DNA from: Cloacibacterium normanense
GTDB lineage: Bacteria; Bacteroidota; Bacteroidia; Flavobacteriales; Weeksellaceae
NCBI RefSeq assembly: GCF_003860565.1
Contig: NZ_CP034157.1
Location: 1,922,001-1,986,000 of the forward strand
Reading direction: 5' to 3'
Length of the DNA: 64,000 nt
Below the pieces are notes generated by a model. It was not told where the DNA came from and ran no database searches. It saw only the letters and a program-made list of their open reading frames with translations. The position numbers and the translations under genes are program-made. This document shows positions 1 to 7,645 of this stretch, in pieces; positions within the stretch are counted from its first letter, which is position 1; each line of letters begins with the position of its first letter.

Positions 1-1275
1 TTTGACGGCGGTGAATTTGACAACCAAAATCTCATCAAAGAATTGGTACAACTTCGTCAAGAAAAAGCGCAATTGTTAGGCTACAAATCTTTTGCAGATT
101 ATGTTTTAGAAGAAAGAATGGCAAAATCTCCGCAGAAAGTGTTAGAATTTTTGAACGAATTATTGACTAAAGCAAAACCTTTTGCTCAAAAAGATGTGGA
201 AGAGCTTTCCGTTTTAGCAAAAGCTAATGGAATTACAGAAATGCAAAGTTATGACCACGCTTATTATGCCGAAAAACTCAGAAAACAAAAATTTGATTTC
301 AATGATGAAGAATTGAAACCTTATTTCCAGTTAGACAAAGTACAAGAAGCAGTTTTCGGGTTAGCTGGAAAACTTTTCGGGTTAGAATTTGTAGAAACTG
401 CTGATATTCAAAAATATCACGCTGATGTAAAAACGTACGAAATCTATGAAGGTGAAAATTTTAAAGCGTTGCTTTATGCCGATTATCATCCAAGAAAGGG
501 AAAAAGAGCGGGAGCATGGATGACGAGTTTTAAAAATCAATACATCAAAAATGGTGAAAACCACAGACCGCATATTTCTGTAGTTTGTAATTTTACCAAA
601 CCTACCTCAGAAACACCAAGTTTATTGACCTTCAATGAAGTAACCACACTTTTTCATGAATTTGGGCATGCTTTACATGGTGTTTTGGCAAACACTCAGT
701 ATCCAAATCTTTCTGGAACTTCTGTAAAATGGGATTTCGTAGAATTGCCTTCTCAATTTTTAGAAAATTACTGTTACGAACCAGAATTCTTAAAAACATT
801 TGCAAAACATTATCAAACGGGTGAAGTTTTACCAGATGAAAAAATTCAGAAAATAGAAGATTCTAAAAACTTTATGGAAGGCTATCAAACCTTGAGACAA
901 CTCAGTTTCGGAATTTTGGACATGTCTTATCACGCCGAAAACGTAAAAGTAGAAGATGTAAAAACCTTTGAAACCGAAACCATCAAAGCGACTCAAGTTT
1001 ATCCTACTCTATCAGAAACAGCTGTTAGCACAAGTTTTTCACATATTTTCCAAGGAGGATATTCGGCTGGATATTATTCTTACAAATGGGCAGAAGTTTT
1101 AGATGCAGATGCTTTTCAATATTTCAAAGAAAATGGAATTTTCAATCCTGAAATTGCAGCAAAATACAAAGTTTTACTTTCTAGTGGCGGAACAAAAGAC
1201 CCAATGGAATTGTATAAAAATTTCAGAGGAAGTGAGCCGAAAGTAGAAAGTTTGTTGAAGAGAGCTTTTGGTTAA
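1..1275 (+). CDS. M3 family zinc oligopeptidase (Dcp-like), 3' part
   Basis: C-terminal 424 codons of an M3 metallopeptidase; the frame is open back to base 1, so the start lies outside the window. Such enzymes (peptidyl-dipeptidase Dcp, oligopeptidase A) cleave short peptides in the cytoplasm or periplasm, and full length is near 680-700 residues, so roughly 40% is missing. The zinc site HEFGH is at 655-669, followed about 26 residues later by a glutamate in the FVELPSQFLENY segment that fits the third zinc ligand. The C-terminal FRGSEPKVESLLKRAFG end is typical of the Dcp branch. The exact subfamily is inferred from motif style only. Confidence 0.93.
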   Translation, partial: FDGGEFDNQNLIKELVQLRQEKAQLLGYKSFADYVLEERMAKSPQKVLEFLNELLTKAKPFAQKDVEELSVLAKANGITEMQSYDHAYYAEKLRKQKFDFNDEELKPYFQLDKVQEAVFGLAGKLFGLEFVETADIQKYHADVKTYEIYEGENFKALLYADYHPRKGKRAGAWMTSFKNQYIKNGENHRPHISVVCNFTKPTSETPSLLTFNEVTTLFHEFGHALHGVLANTQYPNLSGTSVKWDFVELPSQFLENYCYEPEFLKTFAKHYQTGEVLPDEKIQKIEDSKNFMEGYQTLRQLSFGILDMSYHAENVKVEDVKTFETETIKATQVYPTLSETAVSTSFSHIFQGGYSAGYYSYKWAEVLDADAFQYFKENGIFNPEIAAKYKVLLSSGGTKDPMELYKNFRGSEPKVESLLKRAFG

Positions 1276-1328
1276 TGGAAAATGGAAAGTTGAAAATTGA
1301 AAATGACAACCAATCTAAAATCTAAAAT

Positions 1329-1709
1329 TTGAAAAATCTTTGCCCTTGTTGTTCAGGAAAATTATACGAAGAATGTTGCGAACCGTTTCATTCTAAAAAG
1401 GAATTTCCAAAAACTGCGGAAGAACTGATGCGTTCTCGTTATGCTGCATTTGCCATTCCGAATGGTGAATATTTATGGCAAACCACATTGCCCAGCAAAA
1501 GAAAATTCCATGACAAAAGTGAATTGGAAGCTTGGGGAAAAGAAAACACTTGGACAAAACTGGAAATCATCAATTCCAGCGAAAAAGAAGTAGAATTTAA
1601 AGCCTATTTCACAGATAAATTCGGGAAAGAAAACATTCATCATGAGTTATCCACTTTTAAAAAGGTAGATAAAAAATGGTATTATGTTTCGGGAAAATTT
1701 TTAGATTAA
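1329..1709 (+). CDS. YchJ-like SEC-C motif protein
   Basis: 126-residue protein beginning with a Cys-rich SEC-C zinc motif (C5, C7, C16, C17, then FH), followed by the NTF2-like domain of the YchJ/UPF0225 family. The biochemical role is unknown; the SEC-C motif is a small zinc-binding module also found at the end of SecA. The start is TTG at 1329, chosen because the zinc motif begins four residues in and no ATG lies nearby. The 53 bases before it are a low-complexity run with repeated GAAAATTGAAAAT-like units, common in this group. Its 3' end overlaps the convergent VF530 gene by 4 bases. Confidence 0.85.
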   Translation: MKNLCPCCSGKLYEECCEPFHSKKEFPKTAEELMRSRYAAFAIPNGEYLWQTTLPSKRKFHDKSELEAWGKENTWTKLEIINSSEKEVEFKAYFTDKFGKENIHHELSTFKKVDKKWYYVSGKFLD

Positions 1710-1948
1710 AGTAAACCTTTTTTCTTCTTTTGTCTTAAAACATAGAGATAAAGGCTTTCTACTTTTTTCCTTGCCCAATCTGTTTTTCGTAAGAATTTAA
1801 GCGAAGAATTGATGCTTGGATTTTCGTTGAAACAACGGATGTTTATTTGTTTTCCTAGTTCTTCGAAACCATGATAATAGTCTACCAATTCTTCCAGAAT
1901 GGCATCTAATCTTTTCCCATGTAAAGGATCTTTAGAATTCTGTTCCAT
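1706..1948 (-). CDS. VF530 family small DNA-binding-like protein (DUF2132)
   Basis: 80-residue protein matching the VF530 family pattern: KDPLHGKRLDAILEELV near the N-terminus, then NIRCFNENPSINSSLKFLRKT and WARKKVESLYL. The family has a DNA-binding-like fold and no established role. ATG at 1948 is chosen; the longer frame to 1981 starts with GTG inside the inserted IS end and is artificial. Since the IS insertion, its start codon lies only 24 bases from the element boundary (1973), so its native promoter is displaced by about 1.4 kb and expression may now depend on the IS. Confidence 0.85.
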   Translation of the reverse strand: MEQNSKDPLHGKRLDAILEELVDYYHGFEELGKQINIRCFNENPSINSSLKFLRKTDWARKKVESLYLYVLRQKKKKGLL

Positions 1949-1958
1949 GTTATAAAAT

Positions 1959-1970
1959 AAAATCCCGAAA
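1959..1970 (-). terminator. Left arm of a terminator hairpin split by the IS
   Basis: AAAATCCCGAAA here is the exact reverse complement of TTTCGGGATTTT at 3402-3413, on the far side of the IS. Removing the IS and one copy of the 5-bp duplication rejoins them into a near-perfect hairpin with a T-run, like the intact terminator at 22957-22986, which uses the same TCCCGAAA stem. It would have terminated the FKBP gene at 3463. Confidence 0.7.
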
Positions 1971-1972
1971 AT

Positions 1973-1995
1973 AGACTGCACCCAAAAGTTTAGAC
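1973..1995. repeat. Left terminal inverted repeat of the IS
   Basis: Pairs with the complement of 3375-3397 with few mismatches. The preceding five bases AAAAT (1968-1972) recur directly after the right end at 3398-3402, marking the target duplication. Confidence 0.85.
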
Positions 1996-1999
1996 AAAA

Positions 2000-2788
2000 T
2001 TAAACAATATTCTCAAAGGAAAGAGTTCGGTACTGTACCGGACTCTTTCCTTTGAGATTGAGTCTTATTCTATCATTGTTGTAATAGTGAATGTACTTCA
2101 CTATTTCGATCTTAAGTTCCTGAATGGAACCAAACTTTCTGGTATAAAACATTTCTGATTTTATCGTTCCAAAAAAGTTTTCTATCACCGCATTGTCCAA
2201 ACAGTTTCCTTTTCGGGACATACTTTGAATAATACCTTTTTCTTTTAACAAGTTTTGGTAATGTTTCATTTGATATTGCCAACCTTGATCAGAATGTAGA
2301 ATGATGTTCTGTGTAGATTTTACTTTTCTGAATGATTTCTTTAGCATTCTGATGATTTGGCTAAACACAGGTCTTTCAGATAAGTCAAAACTGACAATTT
2401 CACCATTAAATAAATCGATGATTGGAGATAGGTAAAGTTTATTACCCGATACATTAAACTCTGTAACATCGGTTGCCCATTTCTGATTAGGAGCGTCCGA
2501 TTTGAAATTCCTCTGTAGAACATTGGGCGCAATTTTCCCTTGCTCTCCCTTGTAAGATTTATATTTCTTCACTCGGATAATACTCTTTAAACCTAATATT
2601 TTCATAAGTCGTAAAACAGTTTTGTGATTAATCAAAATTCCTTTTTCTTTCAAAAGCAAAGTAATTCTTCTATAGCCCAACCTTCCTTTGTGACGATGAT
2701 AAATCTGCTTAATCATTTCTTTTATTTCCGCATATTTATCTTTCATTTGAAAGCGTTTTTGATAGTAATAAAAACTGCTTCTTGCCAT
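2000..2788 (-). CDS. IS3 family transposase OrfB (DDE integrase domain)
   Basis: 262 residues in the independent frame, with an HTH_21-like N-part (HRHKGRLGYRRITLLLKEKG) and an rve DDE core. The catalytic residues lie in WATDVTEF (first Asp), LHSDQGWQY (second Asp) and NAVIENFFGTIKSE (Glu). The frame stays open without a stop upstream from 2788 to 2881, where the orfA slippery site lies, so the functional product is probably the OrfAB fusion made by -1 frameshifting; the internal ATG at 2788 may give OrfB alone. The gene stops 27 bases inside the left IS end. Confidence 0.93.
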   Translation of the reverse strand: MARSSFYYYQKRFQMKDKYAEIKEMIKQIYHRHKGRLGYRRITLLLKEKGILINHKTVLRLMKILGLKSIIRVKKYKSYKGEQGKIAPNVLQRNFKSDAPNQKWATDVTEFNVSGNKLYLSPIIDLFNGEIVSFDLSERPVFSQIIRMLKKSFRKVKSTQNIILHSDQGWQYQMKHYQNLLKEKGIIQSMSRKGNCLDNAVIENFFGTIKSEMFYTRKFGSIQELKIEIVKYIHYYNNDRIRLNLKGKSPVQYRTLSFENIV

Positions 2789-2829
2789 CGATGTACAATG
2801 CAGTAGTACTGCTAAATCAAAGTCCTGCC

Positions 2830-3354
2830 TTAACTCTTCGATGGCTTTGGATTTTTCCTTTCCTGAATTAAGGCGTCTAACTTTTTTAAAATGGCGTTCT
2901 GGGCTTCTAAATAATAAATCCTCTCCAACAGTTCTTCCTCCCTTGTTAAGGGCTTGCCTGTTTTCTTTTTTTTTCGCTTGTAATTACTCATGGTTTTAGG
3001 TCTTCCTTTGGGTCTGTTTTCTAAACCTAAAATACCATTTTTTTTGTAATTACGCTGCCAACTAAGAATACTGGACTCCGCAGGAATATTAAACCTTCTC
3101 GACGCTTCTTTTAAACTTAAATTCTCTTTCTCAATTACTGATAAAATCTTTAATTTAAAATCTTTTGTGTAATGCGTATTGGAAAGCCGAACAAGTCCTG
3201 AAACTCCATAAAGTTCATAAAATTTTATCCATTTACGAACCAATGAACCACAAACTCCAATGCGTTTTCCTAAATCGTCTGTTCCAATATCCCCTTTGTG
3301 ATATCTCTTTATAGCTTTTAATTTAAAGTCTAATGAATATTTACTTTTTCCCAT
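2830..3354 (-). CDS. IS3 family transposase OrfA (double HTH)
   Basis: 174-residue DNA-binding subunit that recognises the IS ends. Two helix-turn-helix segments are visible (SLDFKLKAIKRYHKGDIGTD and TKDFKLKILSVIEKENLSLK), then a basic linker (RKKKKTGKPL) and a leucine-zipper-like helix (LLERIYYLEAQNAILKKL) typical of IS150/IS3 OrfA. ATG at 3354 (MGKSKYSLDF) is chosen over a longer GTG-type extension that runs into the terminal repeat. The C-terminal tail after the AAAAAAG slippery site is the unshifted product. Confidence 0.9.
   Translation of the reverse strand: MGKSKYSLDFKLKAIKRYHKGDIGTDDLGKRIGVCGSLVRKWIKFYELYGVSGLVRLSNTHYTKDFKLKILSVIEKENLSLKEASRRFNIPAESSILSWQRNYKKNGILGLENRPKGRPKTMSNYKRKKKKTGKPLTREEELLERIYYLEAQNAILKKLDALIQERKNPKPSKS
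2881..2887 (-). other. Programmed -1 ribosomal frameshift site A AAA AAG
   Basis: The minus strand reads A AAA AAG exactly in the orfA frame (codons for the two Lys of ILKKLDA). Slipping back one base enters the orfB frame, open from 2881 through the orfB ATG at 2788. This heptamer is the classic IS3-family slippery sequence. Confidence 0.85.
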
Positions 3355-3374
3355 AAAAAATACCCCTAAAAAGT

Positions 3375-3397
3375 GTCTAACTTTTTGGGGGCAGTCC
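3375..3397. repeat. Right terminal inverted repeat of the IS
   Basis: Complement reads GGACTGCCCCCAAAAAG... and matches the left repeat. It ends immediately before the AAAAT duplication at 3398-3402. Confidence 0.85.
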
Positions 3398-3462
3398 AAA
3401 ATTTCGGGATTTTTTATTTTAAAAATTTATTTTAAAGTATAATTTCAAAAATAGATTAGAAA

Positions 3463-3963
3463 TTAGTGACCAGAGTTACCATCAATTCCGTGTGCATGTC
3501 CATGCGCTAGTTCTTCTTCAGTAGCTTCTCTATGATCTACGATTTCTACATCGAAATATAAAGTTTTTCCAGCCATTGGGTGATTAAGGTCTGCTACTAC
3601 CACTTCTGGAGTAACTTCTACCACTACTGCTTGGAAATTATTTCCTTGATTGTCTGAAAGTGGAAGAATTGCACCTACTGGTGGCATTCCTGATTCATTG
3701 AACATTTCTAAAGGCAATTGTGCTACTGCTTGAGGATTTCTTTCGCCGTAACCTTCTGCTGGTAAAATTGTGAAAGAAGCTTTATCGCCAGATGTTAATC
3801 CTTTGATGCTTTCTTCAAATTTTGGAATCATCATTCCTACTCCATATAAAAAAGTAAGCGGATTTCCCGCATCTGATTTTTCTACAAGAACTTTTTCGTT
3901 ATTCTCTCCATCTGTGTGAAGAACGTAGTTGAGTGCAACTACTTGTTGGTTGTCTATTGTCAT
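3463..3963 (-). CDS. SlyD-like FKBP-type peptidyl-prolyl isomerase
   Basis: 166 residues. The FKBP half-domains (NYVLHTDGE..., PLTFLYGVGMMIPKFEESIKGL) are split by an insert-in-flap segment (AEGYGERNPQAVAQLPLEMF) as in SlyD chaperone-isomerases, and the protein ends in a short His-containing tail (HGHAHGIDGNSGH) suggestive of metal binding. It catalyses prolyl isomerisation and assists folding in the cytoplasm; no signal peptide is seen. It is monocistronic, and its terminator downstream has been interrupted by the IS. Confidence 0.92.
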   Translation of the reverse strand: MTIDNQQVVALNYVLHTDGENNEKVLVEKSDAGNPLTFLYGVGMMIPKFEESIKGLTSGDKASFTILPAEGYGERNPQAVAQLPLEMFNESGMPPVGAILPLSDNQGNNFQAVVVEVTPEVVVADLNHPMAGKTLYFDVEIVDHREATEEELAHGHAHGIDGNSGH

Positions 3964-4156
3964 AATATTTTATTTTTTAGAGAATGCTCTCTTTTTATTC
4001 TATTGGTGTCAATTTTCTTGCCTTTGGAGAAAACAAAACTTTTAACTGCCAAATTGACCTGTTTTTTTTTTTTAAACTCTTATCTAAATTGAACCAATAA
4101 ATCTTTCAAAAAAATTAATTCTTTAGAATTCGACAAAAAAAGTTCTTTTCTATCAA

Positions 4157-5188
4157 TTAATGTGATATTTCTTTTGATTTCACCGCTTCATTTCTTGCTT
4201 TTGCAAGCATAGGAATAGAAATAAGTCCCATCACAAGCATAATCACCAATTGCATGGTATGAGAAATAAAAGCATAGCTTAATCCTACTTCACCTCCCAA
4301 TTTAGCATCTTTTCCCATAGAAAGAAATAGGGCAGAAATACCTAGTTTCATGGCAAGGTGAAATGCTCCAATTCCTCCAGAAGCGGGAACCATCATTCCT
4401 AATGTTCCTACTACAATTAAGAAAAATCCGTCTGCAAATGTAAAACCTGAAGTTTCTGGCAATGCAAAACACACTAAATACGCTGCCAAATAATAAGCAA
4501 CCCAAATCGCGATAGATAATATAATAAATTTACCTTTTTGCTTGAGTTTGAAAATGGTAGTTAATCCATGAAAAATCCCTTCTACAAATTCAATCACTTT
4601 TCCAATGAGAGGAAGATGGGTAAACTTGTCTTTGAATTTAAAAAAAATGAAAGTTCCTATAACCAAAACTGCGATTCCACCAATGATATAGGTAGGATTT
4701 ACTTTAATCCCTGATTTTTGGTAAAAAGTAACAATAGCGTCTTCTTTAAAAACCACTGTAAGAACCAAAAATCCTAACATACAGAATAAATCTACTACTC
4801 TTTCTAAAATGATGGTTCCGAAAGATTTATCTACCGGTACTTTTTCTACGCCATATAAAGCAGTAGAACGCGCTAATTCACCACTTCTAGGAATGGTAAG
4901 ATTCATGAGATACCCGAAAGAAATCGTCCACAATGAATTAGAATTAGAAATTTGGTAACCCATAGGTTCTAAAAGTAAATTCCAACGAACCGCTCTGAAC
5001 CAATAGGCTAATAACCCGAAAATCATAGCGGCAAAAACCCAAAGATAATTGGCTTTAGCTAAAGAGGCTTTGATATTTGTAAAATCTAATCCTTTTAATG
5101 CGAACCACATAAAAAGGGCTGCAAAAGCAATAGATACCAGTATCGTAGAAACTGTTTTAAGAGACGATGATTTTTTTTGATTTTCCAA
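4157..5188 (-). CDS. Flippase-like UPF0104 / LPG-synthase-TM-region membrane protein
   Basis: 343-residue integral membrane protein with about eight hydrophobic segments, of the lysylphosphatidylglycerol synthase transmembrane-region family (AglD2/MprF N-domain-like). Family hallmarks are WRAVRWNLLLEPMGY near residue 70, SGELARSTALYGVEKV, and the LMMVPASGGIGAFHLAMK motif near residue 270. Members are thought to move lipids or lipid-linked molecules across the inner membrane; the substrate here is unknown. The start lies 11 bases after the panD stop, so the two are co-transcribed. Confidence 0.85.
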   Translation of the reverse strand: MENQKKSSSLKTVSTILVSIAFAALFMWFALKGLDFTNIKASLAKANYLWVFAAMIFGLLAYWFRAVRWNLLLEPMGYQISNSNSLWTISFGYLMNLTIPRSGELARSTALYGVEKVPVDKSFGTIILERVVDLFCMLGFLVLTVVFKEDAIVTFYQKSGIKVNPTYIIGGIAVLVIGTFIFFKFKDKFTHLPLIGKVIEFVEGIFHGLTTIFKLKQKGKFIILSIAIWVAYYLAAYLVCFALPETSGFTFADGFFLIVVGTLGMMVPASGGIGAFHLAMKLGISALFLSMGKDAKLGGEVGLSYAFISHTMQLVIMLVMGLISIPMLAKARNEAVKSKEISH

Positions 5189-5199
5189 AAGAATAGCGA

Positions 5200-5550
5200 T
5201 TAAGTAAGAAGATTGGTTTTTTCGTCTGGGAAAATAATTTTTGGCTGGAAGTTTTGTGCTTCCTCTACAGACATTTGCGCGTAAGAAATAATGATGATTA
5301 CATCTCCTTTTTGCACTTTTCTAGCGGCTGGTCCGTTGAGACAAATTTCACCAGATTTTCTTTTACCTTTTATAACATAAGTATCAAAACGTTCGCCATT
5401 ATTTACATTTACGATGTAAACTCTCTCTCCTACCACTAAACCTGCGGCATCAATAAGGTCTTCGTCTACTGTAATACTGCCGATGTAATTAAGGTCAGAA
5501 GCAGTAACCGTAACACGATGAATTTTTGATTTAAAAACTTCTATTAACAT
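5200..5550 (-). CDS. panD: Aspartate 1-decarboxylase
   Basis: 116 residues, normal length. Pyruvoyl enzyme that decarboxylates L-aspartate to beta-alanine for pantothenate and CoA synthesis. The self-cleavage site Gly24-Ser25 is in NYIGSITVD, and the conserved [28 protein letters not shown] and [10 protein letters not shown] blocks are all present. It is the first gene of a two-gene unit with the downstream flippase-like protein, a pairing frequent in related genomes by recollection. Confidence 0.97.
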   Translation of the reverse strand: MLIEVFKSKIHRVTVTASDLNYIGSITVDEDLIDAAGLVVGERVYIVNVNNGERFDTYVIKGKRKSGEICLNGPAARKVQKGDVIIIISYAQMSVEEAQNFQPKIIFPDEKTNLLT

Positions 5551-5554
5551 GGCA

Positions 5555-5562
5555 CAAATTTA
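5555..5562 (-). promoter_or_regulatory. Candidate -7 element of panD (TAAATTTG)
   Basis: The minus strand matches the Bacteroidota -7 consensus TAnnTTTG only 4 bases before the panD ATG, which would give a leaderless or nearly leaderless mRNA. No good -33 TTTG is seen, so confidence is low. Confidence 0.35.
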
Positions 5563-5885
5563 AAATAAATTAATTGATTAGTAAAGAATTATCTGAGATT
5601 TAAACAAATATAATATTTCGCCAAATTCCCTTTAAAAAAAGACATTTTAGCAGATAAACAAGTTAAACATTATATTTAATTACAAAAAAGAGTAAAAAAA
5701 ATATAAAATTAACAAATTCATAATTTAGAAATTCATTAAACGCTTATTTAAAAAACACTCTATTCAAAGCATATAAAAAGAATTTCAATGCTCGGAAAAG
5801 CCTATTCTGTGTAATAGATAACAATTATCATTTTCTCGTTAATTTATAGAAAAAACTATAATTATTATTAATATTGTGAAAAAAA

Positions 5886-5916
5886 TTTGCACAATATGAA
5901 AATTGTTATATATTTG
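5886..5916 (+). promoter_or_regulatory. HU gene promoter (TTTG-N19-TATATTTG)
   Basis: TTTG at 5886-5889 and TATATTTG at 5909-5916, separated by 19 bases, match the Bacteroidota sigma-ABfr -33/-7 consensus in sequence and spacing. The 5' leader to the ATG at 5953 is about 30 bases. Confidence 0.75.
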
Positions 5917-5952
5917 TCTTACGTAACAAATTAACAATTAATATTTATAACT

Positions 5953-6243
5953 ATGAACAAGTCTGAATTAATCGACGCAATGGCAAAAGATGCCGGTATT
6001 ACTAAAGTTGCTGCTAAAGCTGCTCTTGAGTCTTTCGTTGCTAACGTAACTGCTACTCTTAAGAAAAAAGATGGTAAAGTTGCTTTAGTTGGTTTTGGTA
6101 CTTTCTCAGTAGCTGAAAGAGCTGCAAGACAAGGTATTAACCCTGCAACTAAAAAACCAATCAAAATTGCTGCTAAAAAAGTTGCAAAATTCAAAGCTGG
6201 TGCTGATTTAGCTGCTGCTGTTTCTGGCGCTAAAAAGAAATAA
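5953..6243 (+). CDS. HU family DNA-binding protein
   Basis: 96-residue nucleoid protein. It begins MNKSELIDAMAKDAGITK, has the VGFGTFSVAERAARQGINPATKKPIKI beta-arm region that wraps DNA, and ends in a Lys-rich tail. Normal length for HU. Codons are strongly biased (repeated GCT and AAA), as expected for an abundant protein. A strong promoter lies upstream and a GC-rich terminator just downstream. Confidence 0.97.
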   Translation: MNKSELIDAMAKDAGITKVAAKAALESFVANVTATLKKKDGKVALVGFGTFSVAERAARQGINPATKKPIKIAAKKVAKFKAGADLAAAVSGAKKK

Positions 6244-6264
6244 TTCAAATTATTCAAAAGAATT

Positions 6265-6288
6265 AAGCCTCACCTTTCGGTGAGGCTT
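6265..6288. terminator. Terminator between HU and pdxH
   Basis: AGCCTCACC and GGTGAGGCT pair around a TTTC loop and are followed by TTTTCTT. It serves HU, and probably also pdxH from the other side because A-runs precede it. Confidence 0.88.
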
Positions 6289-6291
6289 TTC

Positions 6292-6939
6292 TTATGGAGC
6301 TAATCTTGAGATTTTCCAATCGAAATTTTCATCAAGCTCATAGATAATTCTATCATGCAAACGGTTAGGTCTTCCTTGCCAAAACTCTATCTGATAAGGT
6401 TTTGCGATGAATCCTCCCCAGTTTTTAGGTCTTGGAATTTCTTTTCCTTCGTATTCTTTTTCTAATGCTGCCAATTTATCTTCTAAATATTCACGATTAG
6501 GAATTACAGAGCTCTGTGGAGAAACTACTGCACCTAACTGACTTCCTCTTGGTCTTGAACCGAAATAGCCATCACTTAAATTCTCGGCCACTTTTTCCAA
6601 ATCCGCTTTTATGATAATCTGCCTTTCTAAACCTGGCCAAAAAAAGTGAAGACAAGCCTTATTATTTTTTTGAAGAGCCTTTCCTTTTTTGCTATCATAA
6701 TTGGTGTAAAAAATAAAACCTTCCCAAGTATAAGCCTTTAGTAAAACCATTCTGGTTCTAGGGCAACCATCCTCATCTACCGTAGAAATCGCCATCGCAT
6801 TCGCTTCAGAAACAGAAGGACTTTCTTCTGCATCTAGAAACCAATCTCTAAACATTTCGATAGGATTTTCTTTAATTTCACTTTCTAATAATTGTGACTT
6901 ATCGTATACTTTTCTTTTATCATGAAGATTTTCCATCAA
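6292..6939 (-). CDS. pdxH: Pyridoxamine 5'-phosphate oxidase
   Basis: 215-residue FMN flavoenzyme that oxidises pyridoxine or pyridoxamine phosphate to PLP in the salvage and final biosynthetic step. FMN-binding blocks include RMVLLKAYTWEGFIFYTNYDSKKG and LHFFWPGLERQIIIKADLEKV. The C-terminal dimerisation segment EFWQGRPNRLHDRIIYE and the SRLAP end are diagnostic. Two consecutive Met codons open the frame. It is convergent with HU and shares its terminator. Confidence 0.97.
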   Translation of the reverse strand: MMENLHDKRKVYDKSQLLESEIKENPIEMFRDWFLDAEESPSVSEANAMAISTVDEDGCPRTRMVLLKAYTWEGFIFYTNYDSKKGKALQKNNKACLHFFWPGLERQIIIKADLEKVAENLSDGYFGSRPRGSQLGAVVSPQSSVIPNREYLEDKLAALEKEYEGKEIPRPKNWGGFIAKPYQIEFWQGRPNRLHDRIIYELDENFDWKISRLAP

Positions 6940-6949
6940 AAATTTTTTT

Positions 6950-6957
6950 TAAATTTG
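6950..6957 (+). promoter_or_regulatory. Candidate -7 element before YqgE (TAAATTTG)
   Basis: TAAATTTG ends 4 bases before the ATG at 6962, the same arrangement as at panD, implying an almost leaderless transcript. No clear -33 element. Confidence 0.35.
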
Positions 6958-6961
6958 AGTA

Positions 6962-7510
6962 ATGAATAATTCTTACAAAGGTAAAATTTTAATTTCTACA
7001 CCTGATATTTCGGGTGACATATTTTCTCGCTCCGTAGTTTTAATTATAGAGCATGATGCTCATGGTGCTTTTGGATTTATTTTAAATAAAAAAAATTACT
7101 TCTTGAGCGAAAATATGAAGCATTTATTAGGACATGAAATTGACGTTTATGAAGGTGGGCCCGTAGAAAATGACCGAGTATTTTTTTTGGTTAAAGGGAA
7201 ACCTATCACTTCTGAATATTTGCCAATAGATGAAAATTTCTATCTCACCGAACAGCAAGAAGAAATCGTTTCTGCTATGGTGAACCAAGACATCAGCAAA
7301 GAAGAACTCAAAATATTCACAGGTTATTCTGGATGGAGTCCTTATCAATTAGACCAAGAAGTTCAAAATAAAATGTGGACGGTAGTAGATCTTTTTCAAT
7401 TGGATTACACCTCACCCAATGATCATACCCTCTGGAAAAAAATCATGCAAAATCTAGGCGGAGATTATTTGCTTTGGGCCAATTCTCCAGAAGATGTGAG
7501 TTTGAATTAA
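6962..7510 (+). CDS. YqgE/AlgH family protein
   Basis: 182 residues, standard family length. It opens with KGKILISTPDISGDIFSRSVVLIIEHDAHGAFGFILNK, the hallmark of the YqgE/AlgH fold, followed by EGGPVENDRVFFLVKG and GYSGWSPYQLDQEVQNKMW. The family is linked to alginate regulation in Pseudomonas but has no known reaction; here the function is unknown. Cytoplasmic by sequence. Divergent from pdxH, with a 22-base gap between starts. Confidence 0.93.
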   Translation: MNNSYKGKILISTPDISGDIFSRSVVLIIEHDAHGAFGFILNKKNYFLSENMKHLLGHEIDVYEGGPVENDRVFFLVKGKPITSEYLPIDENFYLTEQQEEIVSAMVNQDISKEELKIFTGYSGWSPYQLDQEVQNKMWTVVDLFQLDYTSPNDHTLWKKIMQNLGGDYLLWANSPEDVSLN

Positions 7511-7596
7511 CAGAAAAAAGTTTTAACAAAAATTTAGGATTTCTTTTAGAAATAATTATCGCTTAAACTAAGTTTTTATGTAAACTCTCAATAAAA

Positions 7597-7638
7597 GAAC
7601 TCGGTAATTGACTCCAAAAAAGGTTGATTGCCGAGTTC
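7597..7638. terminator. Bidirectional terminator hairpin
   Basis: GAACTCGGTAATTGA pairs with TTGATTGCCGAGTTC with one G-T wobble or mismatch, between the convergent YqgE gene and the class IV aminotransferase-like gene. Confidence 0.7.
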
Positions 7639-7645
7639 GTCAATT

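Larger units (their letters stand above)
1973..3397 (-). mobile_element. Complete IS3-family insertion sequence (IS150-like group)
   Basis: 1425-bp element with two transposase frames on the minus strand, orfA then orfB, joined by a -1 frameshift signal. Terminal 23-bp imperfect inverted repeats are AGACTGCACCCAAAAG... (1973-1995) and GGACTGCCCCCAAAAA... (complement of 3375-3397), both ending in TTAGAC or TTTAGAC. A perfect 5-bp direct repeat AAAAT flanks it at 1968-1972 and 3398-3402, within the 3-5 bp range for IS3 elements. All catalytic motifs are present and no frame is broken, so it looks recently active. Confidence 0.92.
5551..5952. other. Divergent panD/HU intergenic region, very AT-rich
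   Basis: 402 bases with no credible gene; long runs of A and T. It carries a panD promoter candidate at one end and the HU promoter at the other. No further structure was recognised. Confidence 0.7.

Noticed and set aside
5931-6257. 108-codon minus-strand frame opposite the HU gene
   Set aside because: It mirrors the Ala/Lys-rich HU codons and has no protein-like features; HU is certain.
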